From assembly GCA_027618475.1 (NCBI GenBank), contig JAQCEJ010000056.1, forward strand, positions 1 to 33,910: a stretch of DNA of 33,910 bases, given 5' to 3'. The position numbers and the translations under genes are program-made. Below the pieces are notes generated by a model. That model worked only from the letters and a program-made list of their open reading frames with translations, was not told the origin of the DNA and did not search any database. This document shows, piece after piece, positions 7,621-16,177 of the stretch; within the stretch, counting starts at the first letter, position 1, and each line of letters starts with the position of its first letter. Source of the stretch: Planctomycetota bacterium (GTDB taxonomy: Bacteria; Planctomycetota; Planctomycetia; Planctomycetales; Planctomycetaceae).

Positions 7621-8697
7621 ATGGGTCGTAGCGTCATTCCCTTCATTGCTGTAATTTTCAGCATCATCAGCGTTCTGGCGTGGCCGAATTGCTCTTCGAG
7701 CGACGACACGGAGGTTGCGAAATCGATGACGAATTCCATCGGCATGAAACTCGTACGTGTTCCCGCCGGTGAGTTTCTCATGGGGTCTGCCGAGGAGGAT
7801 CCCGGCTCGCGTGACGACGAACGACCGCAGCATCGGGTGCAGATCAGCAAGCCCTTCTATATGGGTATTTATGAGGTCACTCAGGACGAATTTGAAATGA
7901 TGATGCAGACGAACCCCAGTTCGTTTTCGCGCGCGGGACTATTGGCGGATGCTCCCGAGGCAATTGATTGTTCAAAACTCCCCGTCGATAACGTTACGTG
8001 GTACGCCGCCGTCGAGTTCTGCAAGCGATTGTCCCACTTGCCGGACGAGAAAAAAGCGGGGCGTGTCTATCGATTGCCGACAGAAGCGGAGTGGGAATAT
8101 GCCTGCCGTGCCGGGACGAAGAGTACGTTTCATTTCGGCGATGACCTCTCATCAACGCAGGCGAATTTCAACGGTGCGCATCCCTTTGGTGCAGCGGATA
8201 AAGGACCATTCCTCAATCGAACGGCAATCGTCGGCTCCTATCAACCGAATGCATGGGGTTTGTATGACATGCACGGCAATCTCAACGAGTGGTGCCTCGA
8301 TCGGTTCGATCGGGAATATTACAGCCATTCGCCCGAGGTTGATCCACGTGGCCCCCAGACCGGTACGTCTCGCGTCATTCGCGGCGGCGACTGGTACAGC
8401 GACGGTCGCGATTGCCGGTGTGCGTTTCGATACGCCGACATCCCCGACGGTCGATTTTATGCCCTCGGCATGCGAGTTGTGTGCGAATTGATATCCGAAG
8501 GAGCGACACTCGACCCGATTATTGCCGCCGGGGGAATGTCCGAATCCCGAACCCCGACAACACCCACCGGAAGCGAACTCAATACTCAGCCACGGCCAGC
8601 TGACGGAGAGGACTGGCCACGTTGGCGCGGCATAAGGGGAAACGGAACGTGGCGTGCTCCGAGACTTCCTGAGACGTGGCCGGAAGCGGGACTGTAA
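7621..8697 (+). CDS. FGE/SUMF1-domain protein, upstream part of an FGE-PQQ gene interrupted by TAA
   Basis: The 358 residues up to TAA begin at ATG 7621, five bases after AGGGAG; the frame is open further upstream but without support. A hydrophobic export signal (~5-22) precedes an FGE-sulfatase domain: NSIGMKLVRVPAGEFLMGS, YEVTQDEFEMMM, PVDNVTWYAAVEFCKRL, YRLPTEAEWEYACRAG, GLYDMHGNLNEWCLDR, SRVIRGGDWYSD and RCAFRY. The cysteine pair that makes formylglycine in true FGE is not evident in the GGDWYSDGRDCRCAFR stretch, so this is more likely an FGE-like accessory domain. From DWPRWRG (about residue 324) a PQQ-like propeller begins, and TAA at 8695-8697 interrupts it. The same frame continues downstream with clear homology, so the stop is probably a nonsense mutation. 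Confidence 0.85.
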   Translation: MGRSVIPFIAVIFSIISVLAWPNCSSSDDTEVAKSMTNSIGMKLVRVPAGEFLMGSAEEDPGSRDDERPQHRVQISKPFYMGIYEVTQDEFEMMMQTNPSSFSRAGLLADAPEAIDCSKLPVDNVTWYAAVEFCKRLSHLPDEKKAGRVYRLPTEAEWEYACRAGTKSTFHFGDDLSSTQANFNGAHPFGAADKGPFLNRTAIVGSYQPNAWGLYDMHGNLNEWCLDRFDREYYSHSPEVDPRGPQTGTSRVIRGGDWYSDGRDCRCAFRYADIPDGRFYALGMRVVCELISEGATLDPIIAAGGMSESRTPTTPTGSELNTQPRPADGEDWPRWRGIRGNGTWRAPRLPETWPEAGL

Positions 8698-8757
8698 CAG
8701 GACTGGCGAGCCGATCTCGGCGGTGGATACGGTGGAATCTCGGTCTCCAACGGACGC

Positions 8758-9795
8758 GTGTGCGTCATGGACCGTCAGAAAGAGCCGATGGATGTCGAAC
8801 GAATTCTCTGCTTCGATGCAACAACCGGCGATGTGCTCTGGTCACATTCATGGCCCGTTGACTATTCGGGTGTGGCGTATGACAACGGACCACGAGCGAC
8901 GCCGACGATTTACCAGGGTCGAGTTTACACCCTAGGGGCGGTCGGGCACTTGCTCTGTCTGGACGGAGCGAGTGGCGAAGTCATCTGGTCGAAGGATCTT
9001 GTCAAAGATTTCGGAGCCCGCGTACCATTGTGGGGACTCAGCGCGTCGCCGGTGATTTTCGACTCGCTGGTGATCGTACACCCCGGTGCGGAACCGGAAG
9101 GGTGTTTCATCGCCTTCGACCGGATGACTGGTGACGAGGTCTGGAGGAATTTTTCAGACGGGGCCGGCTACGCCACTCCAATGATGATCGAGTACGAAAA
9201 TAAGCCACAAATGGTCGCGTGGACACCGACAAACATCCGCGGATTAGAACCAACAACCGGACAACTTCTCTGGTCAGTTCCGTTCGAAGTCAACTACGGC
9301 ACGTCGATCGCCGACCCGATCTATCACGAAGGATTGGTGCTCGTCAGTAGTTACTACGAAGGGAGTCAGGCGATTCGTATATCCAACGGAACAACCGAAC
9401 CGGACGTTGTCTGGCACGACGAGCGCAACCTTCGTGGTCTGATGTCACAACCGTTGTACCGCGACGGTTACGCCTATCTCATCGATAAGCGATCCGGCCT
9501 GACCTGTTTTGAATTGGCGACAGGAACCAAAATCTGGGACGATGATAATCGTATGACGCCGAAGGGACGCAATCCGCAGGCGACGATGGTCTGGTTGAGC
9601 GACGAAGACCGTGCCGTCGTGCTCAATTCCGATGGCGACCTGATACTCATCCGCCTCAACCCAATGGGATACAACGAAGACTCTCGGACGAAGATCATTG
9701 AGACGACATGGGCTCATCCGGCGTATTCTGGAAACTGCGTATATGCTCGAAGCGATAACGAAATCGTGTGTGTTGTGTTGCCTGGCAGAGAATGA
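8758..9795 (+). pseudogene. PQQ-like beta-propeller, downstream part of the interrupted FGE-PQQ gene
   Basis: The frame is the same as in the upstream FGE part and is open from 8698; ATG 8758 is only the first Met after the TAA. From 8698 the sequence reads QDWRADLGGGYGGISVSNGR, the normal continuation of the first propeller blade. Further blades follow: ILCFDATTGDVLWSHSWP, HLLCLDGASGEVIWSKDL, CFIAFDRMTGDEVWRNF, GLEPTTGQLLWSVPF, GLTCFELATGTKIWDDDN and VVLNSDGDLILIRL. Such PQQ-like proteins are usually periplasmic propellers, and the repeats lack evidence of a true dehydrogenase centre. If translation restarts at 8758 the product would lack a signal peptide and its first strands. No good ribosome binding site precedes 8758. 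The stop could also be a sequencing error or a readthrough site. Confidence 0.75.
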
Positions 9796-9809
9796 GGCCG
9801 AAGAGCATA

Positions 9810-9827
9810 AATCTGACTGGTCAGATT
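9810..9827. promoter_or_regulatory. Perfect 8-bp inverted repeat, possible operator
   Basis: AATCTGAC-TG-GTCAGATT is a perfect palindrome with a 2-bp spacer. It lies 15 bp after the propeller stop codon and 29 bp before the channel gene's ATG (9856). It has no T-run, so an operator or an RNA hairpin is more likely than a terminator. No cognate regulator is visible in the window. Confidence 0.35.
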
Positions 9828-9855
9828 GACGCCTTTGAGTTATTGTACGCGCGCT

Positions 9856-11910
9856 ATGTACTCTCCATCCCGTCGATTTCCGCGTACCGACATTTTTATT
9901 GTCATTTTCTCGCTCTTTGCACTGCTTGTGCCTTCACCGAGCAGAACAGCTGTCTTTTCGCAGGACAAGGCAGCCGAGACACCTAAAGTCGAAGTTCCTC
10001 CCACCAATCCGGTGGAACAATTCACTGTCGCCGACCTTGAAGCAAGGATCAAGCAGGTCGAAGAATCGACCGATCTTGATGCCGAAGCCAAGAAGAAAAT
10101 CACCGATCCACTTCGAAGTGCGATCGGGCAGATTCAGCGGATGGAAATGCTGCGGAAGCAGGCCGATGAGTTCCAGGCCGCCGTGAACGAAGTCCAAGAG
10201 CGCGTAAAATCCATTCGCGCCGACATCGAATCGCTCAAGACACAGGAACCCGAGAAACCGGATAATCTGCCGCTCCCTGAATTGGAGCAACTGCTTGCTA
10301 CGAAAAACCTGTTGTTGCAGGACCAAAAATCGACTCAGGCTCAATTGGAGTCAGAACCCGCAAAACGAGCAGGACGGCGAAAAGAGCTTCGCGAGAATCT
10401 GATGAAGATTCCCTCTCAATTAGAGGAGATCAAACAAAAGTTAAAGGTGCCCCCTCCCGAAAACGAACCGGCACTTGTCACTCAGGCTCAACAGGCCGAC
10501 TTGTTGACCCGACGCAGGTTGCTGGAGCTGGAATCGGTGGTTGGCCAACATGAGTTCACGAAATACGACTCAGAGGACGCAGCCGACCTGAACAGCTTCC
10601 GTCGCGACAGGCAAGTTCTTCAGATCAAGAAGACACAAGCCGAAATCGATCTGATCAAATCGGCAGTTCAGCAAAAACGAGAAATTGAGACCCAGGTTGC
10701 GGTTGCCAGAGCGCAGAAGGAAATGATTGGCGCTTTACCGGCGCTGAAGCCTTACTTCGAGGAAAACGAACGGCTCGCTCAAGAGGCGAAAACGCTGAAC
10801 GAGTTGAACCTCAAAACGGAAGCCAACCGGCAACAGGCCCAACAACGCCTCGAAAAATTGCGCGAACAAATTGCGCAGACAAAGAGAAAGGTCGATGCCG
10901 TCGGCCTGACGGGATCCGTTGGCCTGCTATTGCGAAAAGAACGCAACGAACTGCCGAACGTCAGCCGTGCCGAACAAAGCATTGCCGCTCGCCGTCAGAT
11001 TATCGACGATACACAATTTGCCAGTCTCGAATACAACGATCGGAAAAATGACCTGACGGACCTCGATCCGCATATCGAGAAAATTCTCGCTTCCGTTGAT
11101 TTGTCAGGCGACGATGCAGAACAAAGCTTACTTAAAGATGAGACGCAAAAATTTCTCGAAAGTCAACGCACCAATCTCGATCTTCTGTTGCGAAATTATG
11201 ATGTCTATTTCAAGTCGCTGCTCGAACTCGATACCACCGAACAGGAACTCGTATCGCTGGCGACTGAATACCGCACATATATTGACGAACGGGTACTCTG
11301 GATTCGCAGTGCCAAACCGCTCTATGCCGACTTCGAACTCGATCAAGCCGATTTAAAATGGCTGCAGTTACGGTCGTGGAAAAATCTTGCCCACTTTATG
11401 TTGGCCGACGTCGTATCGGCACCTGTCATCTATTTATCGGCATTATTGATGTTTGGCGCGCTGTTACACGTGGGCCGGCAGCTTCGCCGCGACCTGACAG
11501 ACCTGGCGAAGTCCGCCGAGCGGAGTTCTTGCATCGTATTCCTGCCGACAGTTCAAGCAATGATCCTCACGCTGGTTATTTCGTTGCCTGCACCGGGCCT
11601 GTTATTTTTTCTCAGTTGGCGGTTGAAAGCGATTTCAGATCAGGATCAACTGGTACAGGGTTTGAGTTCTGGCTTTTTCGTTATCTCCGTGATTTACGTG
11701 TTAAACGAAATCGTCCGACAAATGTGCAGACCGCGCGGACTGGCTGAATCGCATTTCGACTGGCCGACATCGGTGTGTGTCGATATCCACAAATCATTAC
11801 CTAACCTGCCTCATGAATTTCGGACACTCGGAAGTAAGATTATGATGATCATTTTCAAGGAGTGTCTGACATGGTCAAAGGGAAACGTTACGATCGAGAA
11901 TTTCAATTGA
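9856..11910 (+). pseudogene. MscK/MscM-type mechanosensitive channel, 5' part, interrupted by an IS3-family element
   Basis: Start ATG 9856 gives MYSPSRRFPRTDIFIVIFSL, a signal peptide; a TTG at 9826 is an alternative. Residues ~45-440 are charged and heptad-rich (many Gln/Glu/Lys/Leu runs), a long periplasmic coiled-coil domain as in MscK (KefA) and MscM. Three hydrophobic segments follow (ALLMFGALLHVG, MILTLVISLPAPGLLFFLSW, SSGFFVISVIYVLNE). The native gene ends at 11801, where the insertion element begins; the last ~35 codons to TGA 11910 are element sequence. The other half is at 13078-14611. Joining 9856-11801 to 13078-14611 gives one frame of 1160 codons, close to the ~1110-1120 residues of E. 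coli MscK and MscM. In the cell this family relieves osmotic down-shock by opening under membrane tension. Confidence 0.88.
11802..11834 (+). repeat. Left terminal inverted repeat of the IS3-family element
   Basis: This 33-bp end matches the right end at 13042-13074 in reverse complement, with mismatches at positions 2, 13 and 32. It begins TA instead of the TG usual at IS3 ends, so the outermost pair is imperfect. The 3-bp duplication ACC sits immediately outside, at 11799-11801. Confidence 0.85.
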
Positions 11911-12158
11911 ATGCGGCTCGTCTGGTGGTCGAGCAGGGGTATTCTGTCGCCGAAGTCTCTCGCAAGCTGGGTGTCGCGAACTGGTCGATCTCGCGGTGGA
12001 TCGTGCGGTTTCGCGAACGCGGCGAGCTGAAGGTCGACAATCAGGCTGTCGCCGAGGCCGACGAGCTGCGGGAACTCCGCAAGCAGAACCAGCAACTTAA
12101 GCTCGAAGTTGAAATCCTAAAAAAAGCGGCGGCGTACTTTGCGAAGGAGTCGCTGTAA
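11871..12158 (+). CDS. IS3-family transposase OrfA
   Basis: I start this 95-residue protein at ATG 11871, eight bases after AAGGAG (11857-11862); an in-frame GTG at 11862 overlaps that site. The N-terminal helix-turn-helix is clear (YDREFQLNAARLVVEQGYS, then AEVSRKLGVANWSISRWIVRF), and a leucine-zipper-like stretch follows (ELRELRKQNQQLKLEVEILKK). In IS3 elements OrfA binds the terminal repeats and multimerises through the zipper, and it is also the N-terminus of the OrfAB fusion transposase. An A7 run near its end provides the slip into the OrfB frame. It ends in KESL at TAA 12156-12158. Confidence 0.93.
   Translation: MVKGKRYDREFQLNAARLVVEQGYSVAEVSRKLGVANWSISRWIVRFRERGELKVDNQAVAEADELRELRKQNQQLKLEVEILKKAAAYFAKESL
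12119..12125 (+). promoter_or_regulatory. Programmed -1 frameshift site (A7) for OrfAB
   Basis: Seven A residues followed by G lie within the EILKKAAA codons of OrfA. OrfA is in frame 3 and OrfB in frame 2, so a -1 slip here joins them. The OrfB frame is open from 12125 through to its stop. A-rich heptamers of this kind are the standard frameshift signal in IS3-family elements. Confidence 0.7.
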
Positions 12159-13036
12159 AGTACGCCTGGATCGAAAAGCATCGCGACCAATACCCCGTCC
12201 GCACGCTCTGCCGGGTGCTCGGCGTCAGCGCCAGCGGTTATTATCACTGGCGAGGGCGCAAGCCGAGTTCGCAAGCGCAGCAGCGCGAACAGATCCGTGA
12301 GGCCGTGCGCGAATCACATCGCGAGAGCGACGGCATCTACGGTTATCGCAAAGTCCACGAAGACCTCCAGGAGCAAAATATGCACTGCTGCCTCGAATCG
12401 GTACGGCGGGCCATGCGCAAACAAGGCTTGTTTTCCAGGGTCAAACGCAAGTTCGTGGTCACCACCGATTCGAATCATCACTTTCCTGTGGCCGAGAATC
12501 TGCTCGATCGAGATTTCGAAGCCACCGCACCCGACCAGAAATGGGGAGTTGATATCACCTACATCCGCACGGCCGAAGGCTGGTTGTACCTGGCCATTGT
12601 GATGGACCTGTTCTCACGCCGCATCGTCGGCTGGGCCACATCCTCCTCGGTCGATACCGCGCTCGTCAGGAATGCTTTACAGAAAGCTATTGCTCAACGG
12701 AATCCTCCTCCAGGACTCATGCATCACAGCGATCGCGGCAGCCAGTACGCCTCCGATGCCTACGGAGACCTGCTGGCCACACGACTGTTCGTCCGCAGCA
12801 TGAGTCGCAAAGGGAACTGCTGGGACAATGCACCCGTCGAAAGTTTTTTCGGCAAACTCAAAACTGAATGGATGACCGAAAAAGAATATCAATCGCACGA
12901 ACACGCTCAAATGGAACTCTTCAAGTACATCGAAATGTTCTACAATCGAAAACGACGACACGCCGCGTTAAACTATCAAACACCCGTCGACTTCGAACGA
13001 CTGCACCAAATCAACAACGCCAAACTCGCGTCTTAA
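12125..13036 (+). CDS. IS3-family transposase OrfB (DDE integrase domain)
   Basis: OrfB reads in the -1 frame of OrfA. Conserved residues (KYAWIEKHRDQYPVRTLCRV) precede GTG 12215, and the frame has no good start of its own, so expression through frameshifting at 12119-12125 is most likely. The HTH_21-like part (YGYRKVHEDLQ) is followed by the rve integrase core: WGVDITYI (first Asp), HHSDRGSQY (second Asp) and WDNAPVESFFGKLKTE (Glu), a full DDE set, then FYNRKRRHAALNYQTPVDFE. It catalyses cutting and joining of the element ends. It ends in TAA 13034-13036, six bases before the right inverted repeat. No disruption is visible. Confidence 0.93.
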   Translation, partial: SGGVLCEGVAVKYAWIEKHRDQYPVRTLCRVLGVSASGYYHWRGRKPSSQAQQREQIREAVRESHRESDGIYGYRKVHEDLQEQNMHCCLESVRRAMRKQGLFSRVKRKFVVTTDSNHHFPVAENLLDRDFEATAPDQKWGVDITYIRTAEGWLYLAIVMDLFSRRIVGWATSSSVDTALVRNALQKAIAQRNPPPGLMHHSDRGSQYASDAYGDLLATRLFVRSMSRKGNCWDNAPVESFFGKLKTEWMTEKEYQSHEHAQMELFKYIEMFYNRKRRHAALNYQTPVDFERLHQINNAKLAS

Positions 13037-13041
13037 CTGTG

Positions 13042-13074
13042 CCTCCGAGTGTCCGAAATTCGTGAGGCAGGTCA
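13042..13074 (-). repeat. Right terminal inverted repeat of the IS3-family element
   Basis: This is the 33-bp partner of 11802-11834, in reverse complement, and reads inward from TGACCTGCC. The target duplication ACC follows at 13075-13077. A GTG at 13049 inside this repeat is in frame with the downstream channel fragment. Confidence 0.88.
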
Positions 13075-13077
13075 ACC

Positions 13078-14611
13078 GCGTCTGTTTGTGTTGATGTTGC
13101 CTCTCGTGCTCGTCATTCACACCCTGCAAGCGGCCGATCCGCTCCACGGACAGGATGTGCTCGAACGGGTTGCGTTTATGCTGGTGATCGCGATCGTCGG
13201 TTGGTTTCTGCACCGTTTGCTGCGATCGGAAGGAAACGTGTTCCGCGAGTACCGTGCATTGTATTCGGGGGGATGGATCGACCGGCTTGGCCCCTTCTGG
13301 TCCTGGCTCGGAATCAGTCTTGTGGTGACGATCATCGGACTGAGTTTCTTCGGCTATCATTACACGGCACGCCAAATCGCCTTTAAGTTGTTCGTTTCGT
13401 TCGAATTGCTCGTGGCGATGATTATTTTGCGTTCGGCCATTTTTCGCGCCATATTAGTCATGGGGCGGCGAGTCAGTATCAACGAATCGCGCCAACGGGC
13501 AATGAATGCCGCACAAGAATCTCAGCAGGCCAGCACAGCGGGCCTCTCGCCGAGCAAGATCGCGCCGGAAACTACCCAGCGATTTGACGTCAGCGCGAAC
13601 ATTGCACAGTTTAAACGCATAGTTTCCACCATGCTGCTAATGTGTAATCTCATCGGCTTATGGTTTATCTGGAGCGAAGTCTTTCCGGCTATCAACCAAC
13701 TTAATCGATGGGAAATCGGATCGACATCAGTTTTGGTGACAGAGCAGGTTCCGGATGGAAAGGAAGGTACGGTCACAAATACAAAAGAACTCATCGAACC
13801 AGTGACAGTCGTCGATCTGGGAATGGCGATCCTGATAGGCATCGTGACATTTGTCGCTTCGCGAAATGTGCCAGGTATGCTGGAAATGGCACTGTTGCAG
13901 CGATTGCCTCTGGATAATTCGGTCCGGTATGCCATCACAACGCTGGCACGATACTTCATCATCGTATTCGGCATCATTTTTGGTTTTAATCTTCTGGGAC
14001 TGGGTTGGTCGCAGGTGCAATGGCTGGTAACCGCCCTCACGTTCGGGCTCGCGTTTGGCCTGCAGGAAATCTTTGCCAACTTCGTTGCAGGATTAATTCT
14101 TCTTTTCGAGCGGCCTATTCGCATAGGAGATATCGTCACGGTTGATGACGTCAGCGGTGTCGTCTCAAAAATCCGCATGCGGGCAACCACCATTTCAAAT
14201 TGGGATCGCAAAGAATTCATCGTCCCTAATAAAGACTTGATCACCGGTCGTTTACTCAACTGGACTCTTTCCGACCAGATCAACCGTGTCATCATTAACG
14301 TCGGAATTGCCTATGGCTCTGATGCATCACTGGCGACAGAATTACTGCTCAAAACGGCTAATGAACATCCGCTGATCCTTACCGATCCTCCGCCGATGGC
14401 AACCTTCGAGAGTTTTGGTGACAATTCTCTGAACCTGGTTTTGCGCTGCTTTCTGCCGAACTTGAATAACCGCCTGGTCGCGACCGACGAACTCCACAAG
14501 GCAATTTACAAGACCTTTGCTGACGCTGGCATCGAGATTTCGTTTCCGCAGCGGGATATTCATATTCGCAGCTTGCCGCCCGGATTTCCTGAAATGCCGA
14601 AATCGTCATAA
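13078..14611 (+). pseudogene. MscK/MscM-type mechanosensitive channel, 3' part after the IS
   Basis: The fragment continues the frame of 9856-11801 exactly (Leu-Pro-Arg-Leu across the junction). It carries most of the membrane part: at least six hydrophobic segments (such as LVLVIHTLQ, ERVAFMLVIAIVGWF, WSWLGISLVVTIIGLSFFG and MAILIGIVTFVASRNV). The MscS pore region follows: LARYFIIVFGIIFGFNLLGL, then TALTFGLAFGLQEIFANFVAGLILLFERPIRIGDIV. The cytoplasmic MscS beta and alpha/beta domains (VSGVVSKIRMRATTISNWDRKEFIVPNKDL to the end) are complete. Translation could begin at GTG 13049 in the IS right end, which is in frame, and would give a 520-residue MscS-like protein without the periplasmic coiled coil. 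No strong ribosome binding site supports this. Confidence 0.88.
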
Positions 14612-14640
14612 CCGTGAGTTAAGAACCCGTCTTCGGAATC

Positions 14641-14656
14641 CATCTCATGTGAGATG
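14641..14656. promoter_or_regulatory. 7-bp inverted repeat upstream of the acetamidase gene
   Basis: CATCTCA-TG-TGAGATG is a perfect inverted repeat 29 bp after the channel gene stop. A second, wider pair lies downstream (GATAGAGA at 14684-14691 and TCTCTATC at 14727-14734). There is no T-run for a terminator. An operator or structured leader for the acetamidase gene at 14804 is possible. Confidence 0.3.
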
Positions 14657-14803
14657 ACTCTCTTCAACAGCACAAACCTTTTCGATAGAGAATCATTGGT
14701 GCTTTGCTCTGTGGAATTGGTCATACTCTCTATCACTAACAGCTTACATATGATGAGCCTCCGTAACGTCTTTTTCAATCGATTATGATAGGGGATCGAC
14801 ATC

Positions 14804-16171
14804 ATGAAAACTCCCGTTGCTGCTACACCTTCATCGAATCACCTCGCATCTATGGAGTCATCACATCCAGGCGTACAAACAATTTACGTCAACGAGTTCA
14901 CCGACGCCGTCCTCGACCCCACGCGTCCGATGCTTGGACCCGTGCAGGACGGCGGTTACATCATCGCGAACACGGCCCCCGGTTGCTGGGGGCCGATGAT
15001 CACGCCTCAACTTCGCGGCGGTCACGAGGTGACGAAGCCGGTCGCCGTGGCAGGAGCCGACGTCGGCGATGCGATCGTCATTCGCATCAAGGAAATTACC
15101 ATCACATCGAAGGCCACCTCGTCTGGGACCGATCAACCACTCGAAGGACGATACTTGGGAGACCCGTTTGTTGCGGCGAAGTGCCCCGATTGCGGTGCCA
15201 TGAATCCCCCAACGAAACGGGACGGCATTGGTAAATCGGCCATTCGTTGTGCGAACTGCGGTGCCGATGCGACACCGTTTCATATCAGCCACGGCTATAC
15301 GATTGCTTTCGATGAGCAGCACACAATGGGAGTCACCGTCGATCAGCCCGCCGCTGATAAAATGGCTCACGATGCCGCTCATTATGCGGCGTTGCCGGCG
15401 AATTCGATTCAAAATTCCATCTTGACCTTTGCACCGCACGACCTCGTCGGTGTCCCCGCACGATTGCGGCCGTTTCTTGGTCAGTTGGGAACAACTCCCG
15501 GCGTGGCCATGCCCGACTCGCATAACGCCGGTGATTTCGGCATGTTCCTCATCGGGGCACCGCACGAACTCGCGCTGACAACCGAACAACTCAACCAGCG
15601 CACCGACGGTCATATGGACATTGACGCTGTTCGAGCCGGGGCGATTCTTGTCTGCCCAGTGAAAACGGCCGGTGGCGGCCTTTACATGGGGGACATGCAT
15701 GCCATGCAAGGAGACGGCGAGATCGCCGGTCACACATGCGACGTGGCCGGCCTGGTTACACTACAAGTGCATCTGCTCAAATCGCTAGATATTGACGGGC
15801 CGATCTTGTTTCCCGTCGTCGACGATTTGCCATATCTGGCGAAGCCGTTTTCCGGAGAAGAAAAGTCGCGCGCACGCAATATCGCCAAACAGCAGGGTTT
15901 GAATGACATCGAAGAGACGCTGCCGATCTCGGTGATTGGTACCGGCGGCAATTTGAATGTCGCGACCGACAACGGCCTCGTCCGTGCCGCGAAGCTCCTC
16001 GATATGACAGTTCCCGAAGTCCGTAACCGCGCCACCATCGCCGGTGCCATCGAAATCGGCCGGCACCCCGGCGTCGTGCAGGTGACGTTCCACGCGCCGG
16101 TAGAAAAATTGAGTGCGTGTGGATTGTTACCGTACGCGGTTGAACAATATGGTGATGTCGATCCGGTCTAA
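14804..16171 (+). CDS. Acetamidase/formamidase family protein with zinc-ribbon insert
   Basis: This 455-residue protein starts at ATG 14804 behind AGGGGAT. It matches the long form of the FmdA/AmdA family: PVAVAGADVGDAIVIRIKEI, PDSHNAGDFG, TDGHMDIDAVRAGAILVCPVKTAGGGLYMGDMHAMQGDGE, then AGHTCDVAG. These enzymes hydrolyse short amides to the acid and ammonia, but the substrate of this subgroup is not known. Two CxxC pairs (Cys127/130 and Cys149/152) about 20 residues apart form a probable zinc ribbon. No signal peptide is seen, so it should be cytoplasmic. It faces a nitrilase-family gene 46 bp away, and a second, shorter member of the same family lies at 31831-32757. Confidence 0.87.
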   Translation: MKTPVAATPSSNHLASMESSHPGVQTIYVNEFTDAVLDPTRPMLGPVQDGGYIIANTAPGCWGPMITPQLRGGHEVTKPVAVAGADVGDAIVIRIKEITITSKATSSGTDQPLEGRYLGDPFVAAKCPDCGAMNPPTKRDGIGKSAIRCANCGADATPFHISHGYTIAFDEQHTMGVTVDQPAADKMAHDAAHYAALPANSIQNSILTFAPHDLVGVPARLRPFLGQLGTTPGVAMPDSHNAGDFGMFLIGAPHELALTTEQLNQRTDGHMDIDAVRAGAILVCPVKTAGGGLYMGDMHAMQGDGEIAGHTCDVAGLVTLQVHLLKSLDIDGPILFPVVDDLPYLAKPFSGEEKSRARNIAKQQGLNDIEETLPISVIGTGGNLNVATDNGLVRAAKLLDMTVPEVRNRATIAGAIEIGRHPGVVQVTFHAPVEKLSACGLLPYAVEQYGDVDPV

Positions 16172-16177
16172 TCGAAG

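Larger units (their letters stand above)
11802..13074 (+). mobile_element. Complete IS3-family insertion sequence, 1273 bp
   Basis: Both ends carry 33-bp inverted repeats with three mismatches. The right end, read inward, starts TGACCTGCCTCACGAATTTC and the left end starts TAACCTGCCTCATGAATTTC. The element is flanked by ACC at 11799-11801 and again at 13075-13077, a 3-bp target duplication normal for this family. Inside are OrfA (HTH) and OrfB (DDE integrase) in overlapping frames joined by an A7 frameshift site. It inserted in the forward direction into a mechanosensitive channel gene. All parts look intact, so the insertion is probably recent and the element potentially active. The IS150/IS3-type OrfB motifs suggest that subgroup, but I cannot name the isoform. 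Confidence 0.93.

Noticed and set aside
13522-14295. 257-codon minus-strand open frame inside the channel fragment
   Set aside because: The plus strand encodes an unmistakable MscS domain; the antisense product shows no domain.
14861-15733. 290-codon minus-strand open frame inside the acetamidase gene
   Set aside because: It is a shadow of a conserved plus-strand gene with no domain or ribosome binding site.
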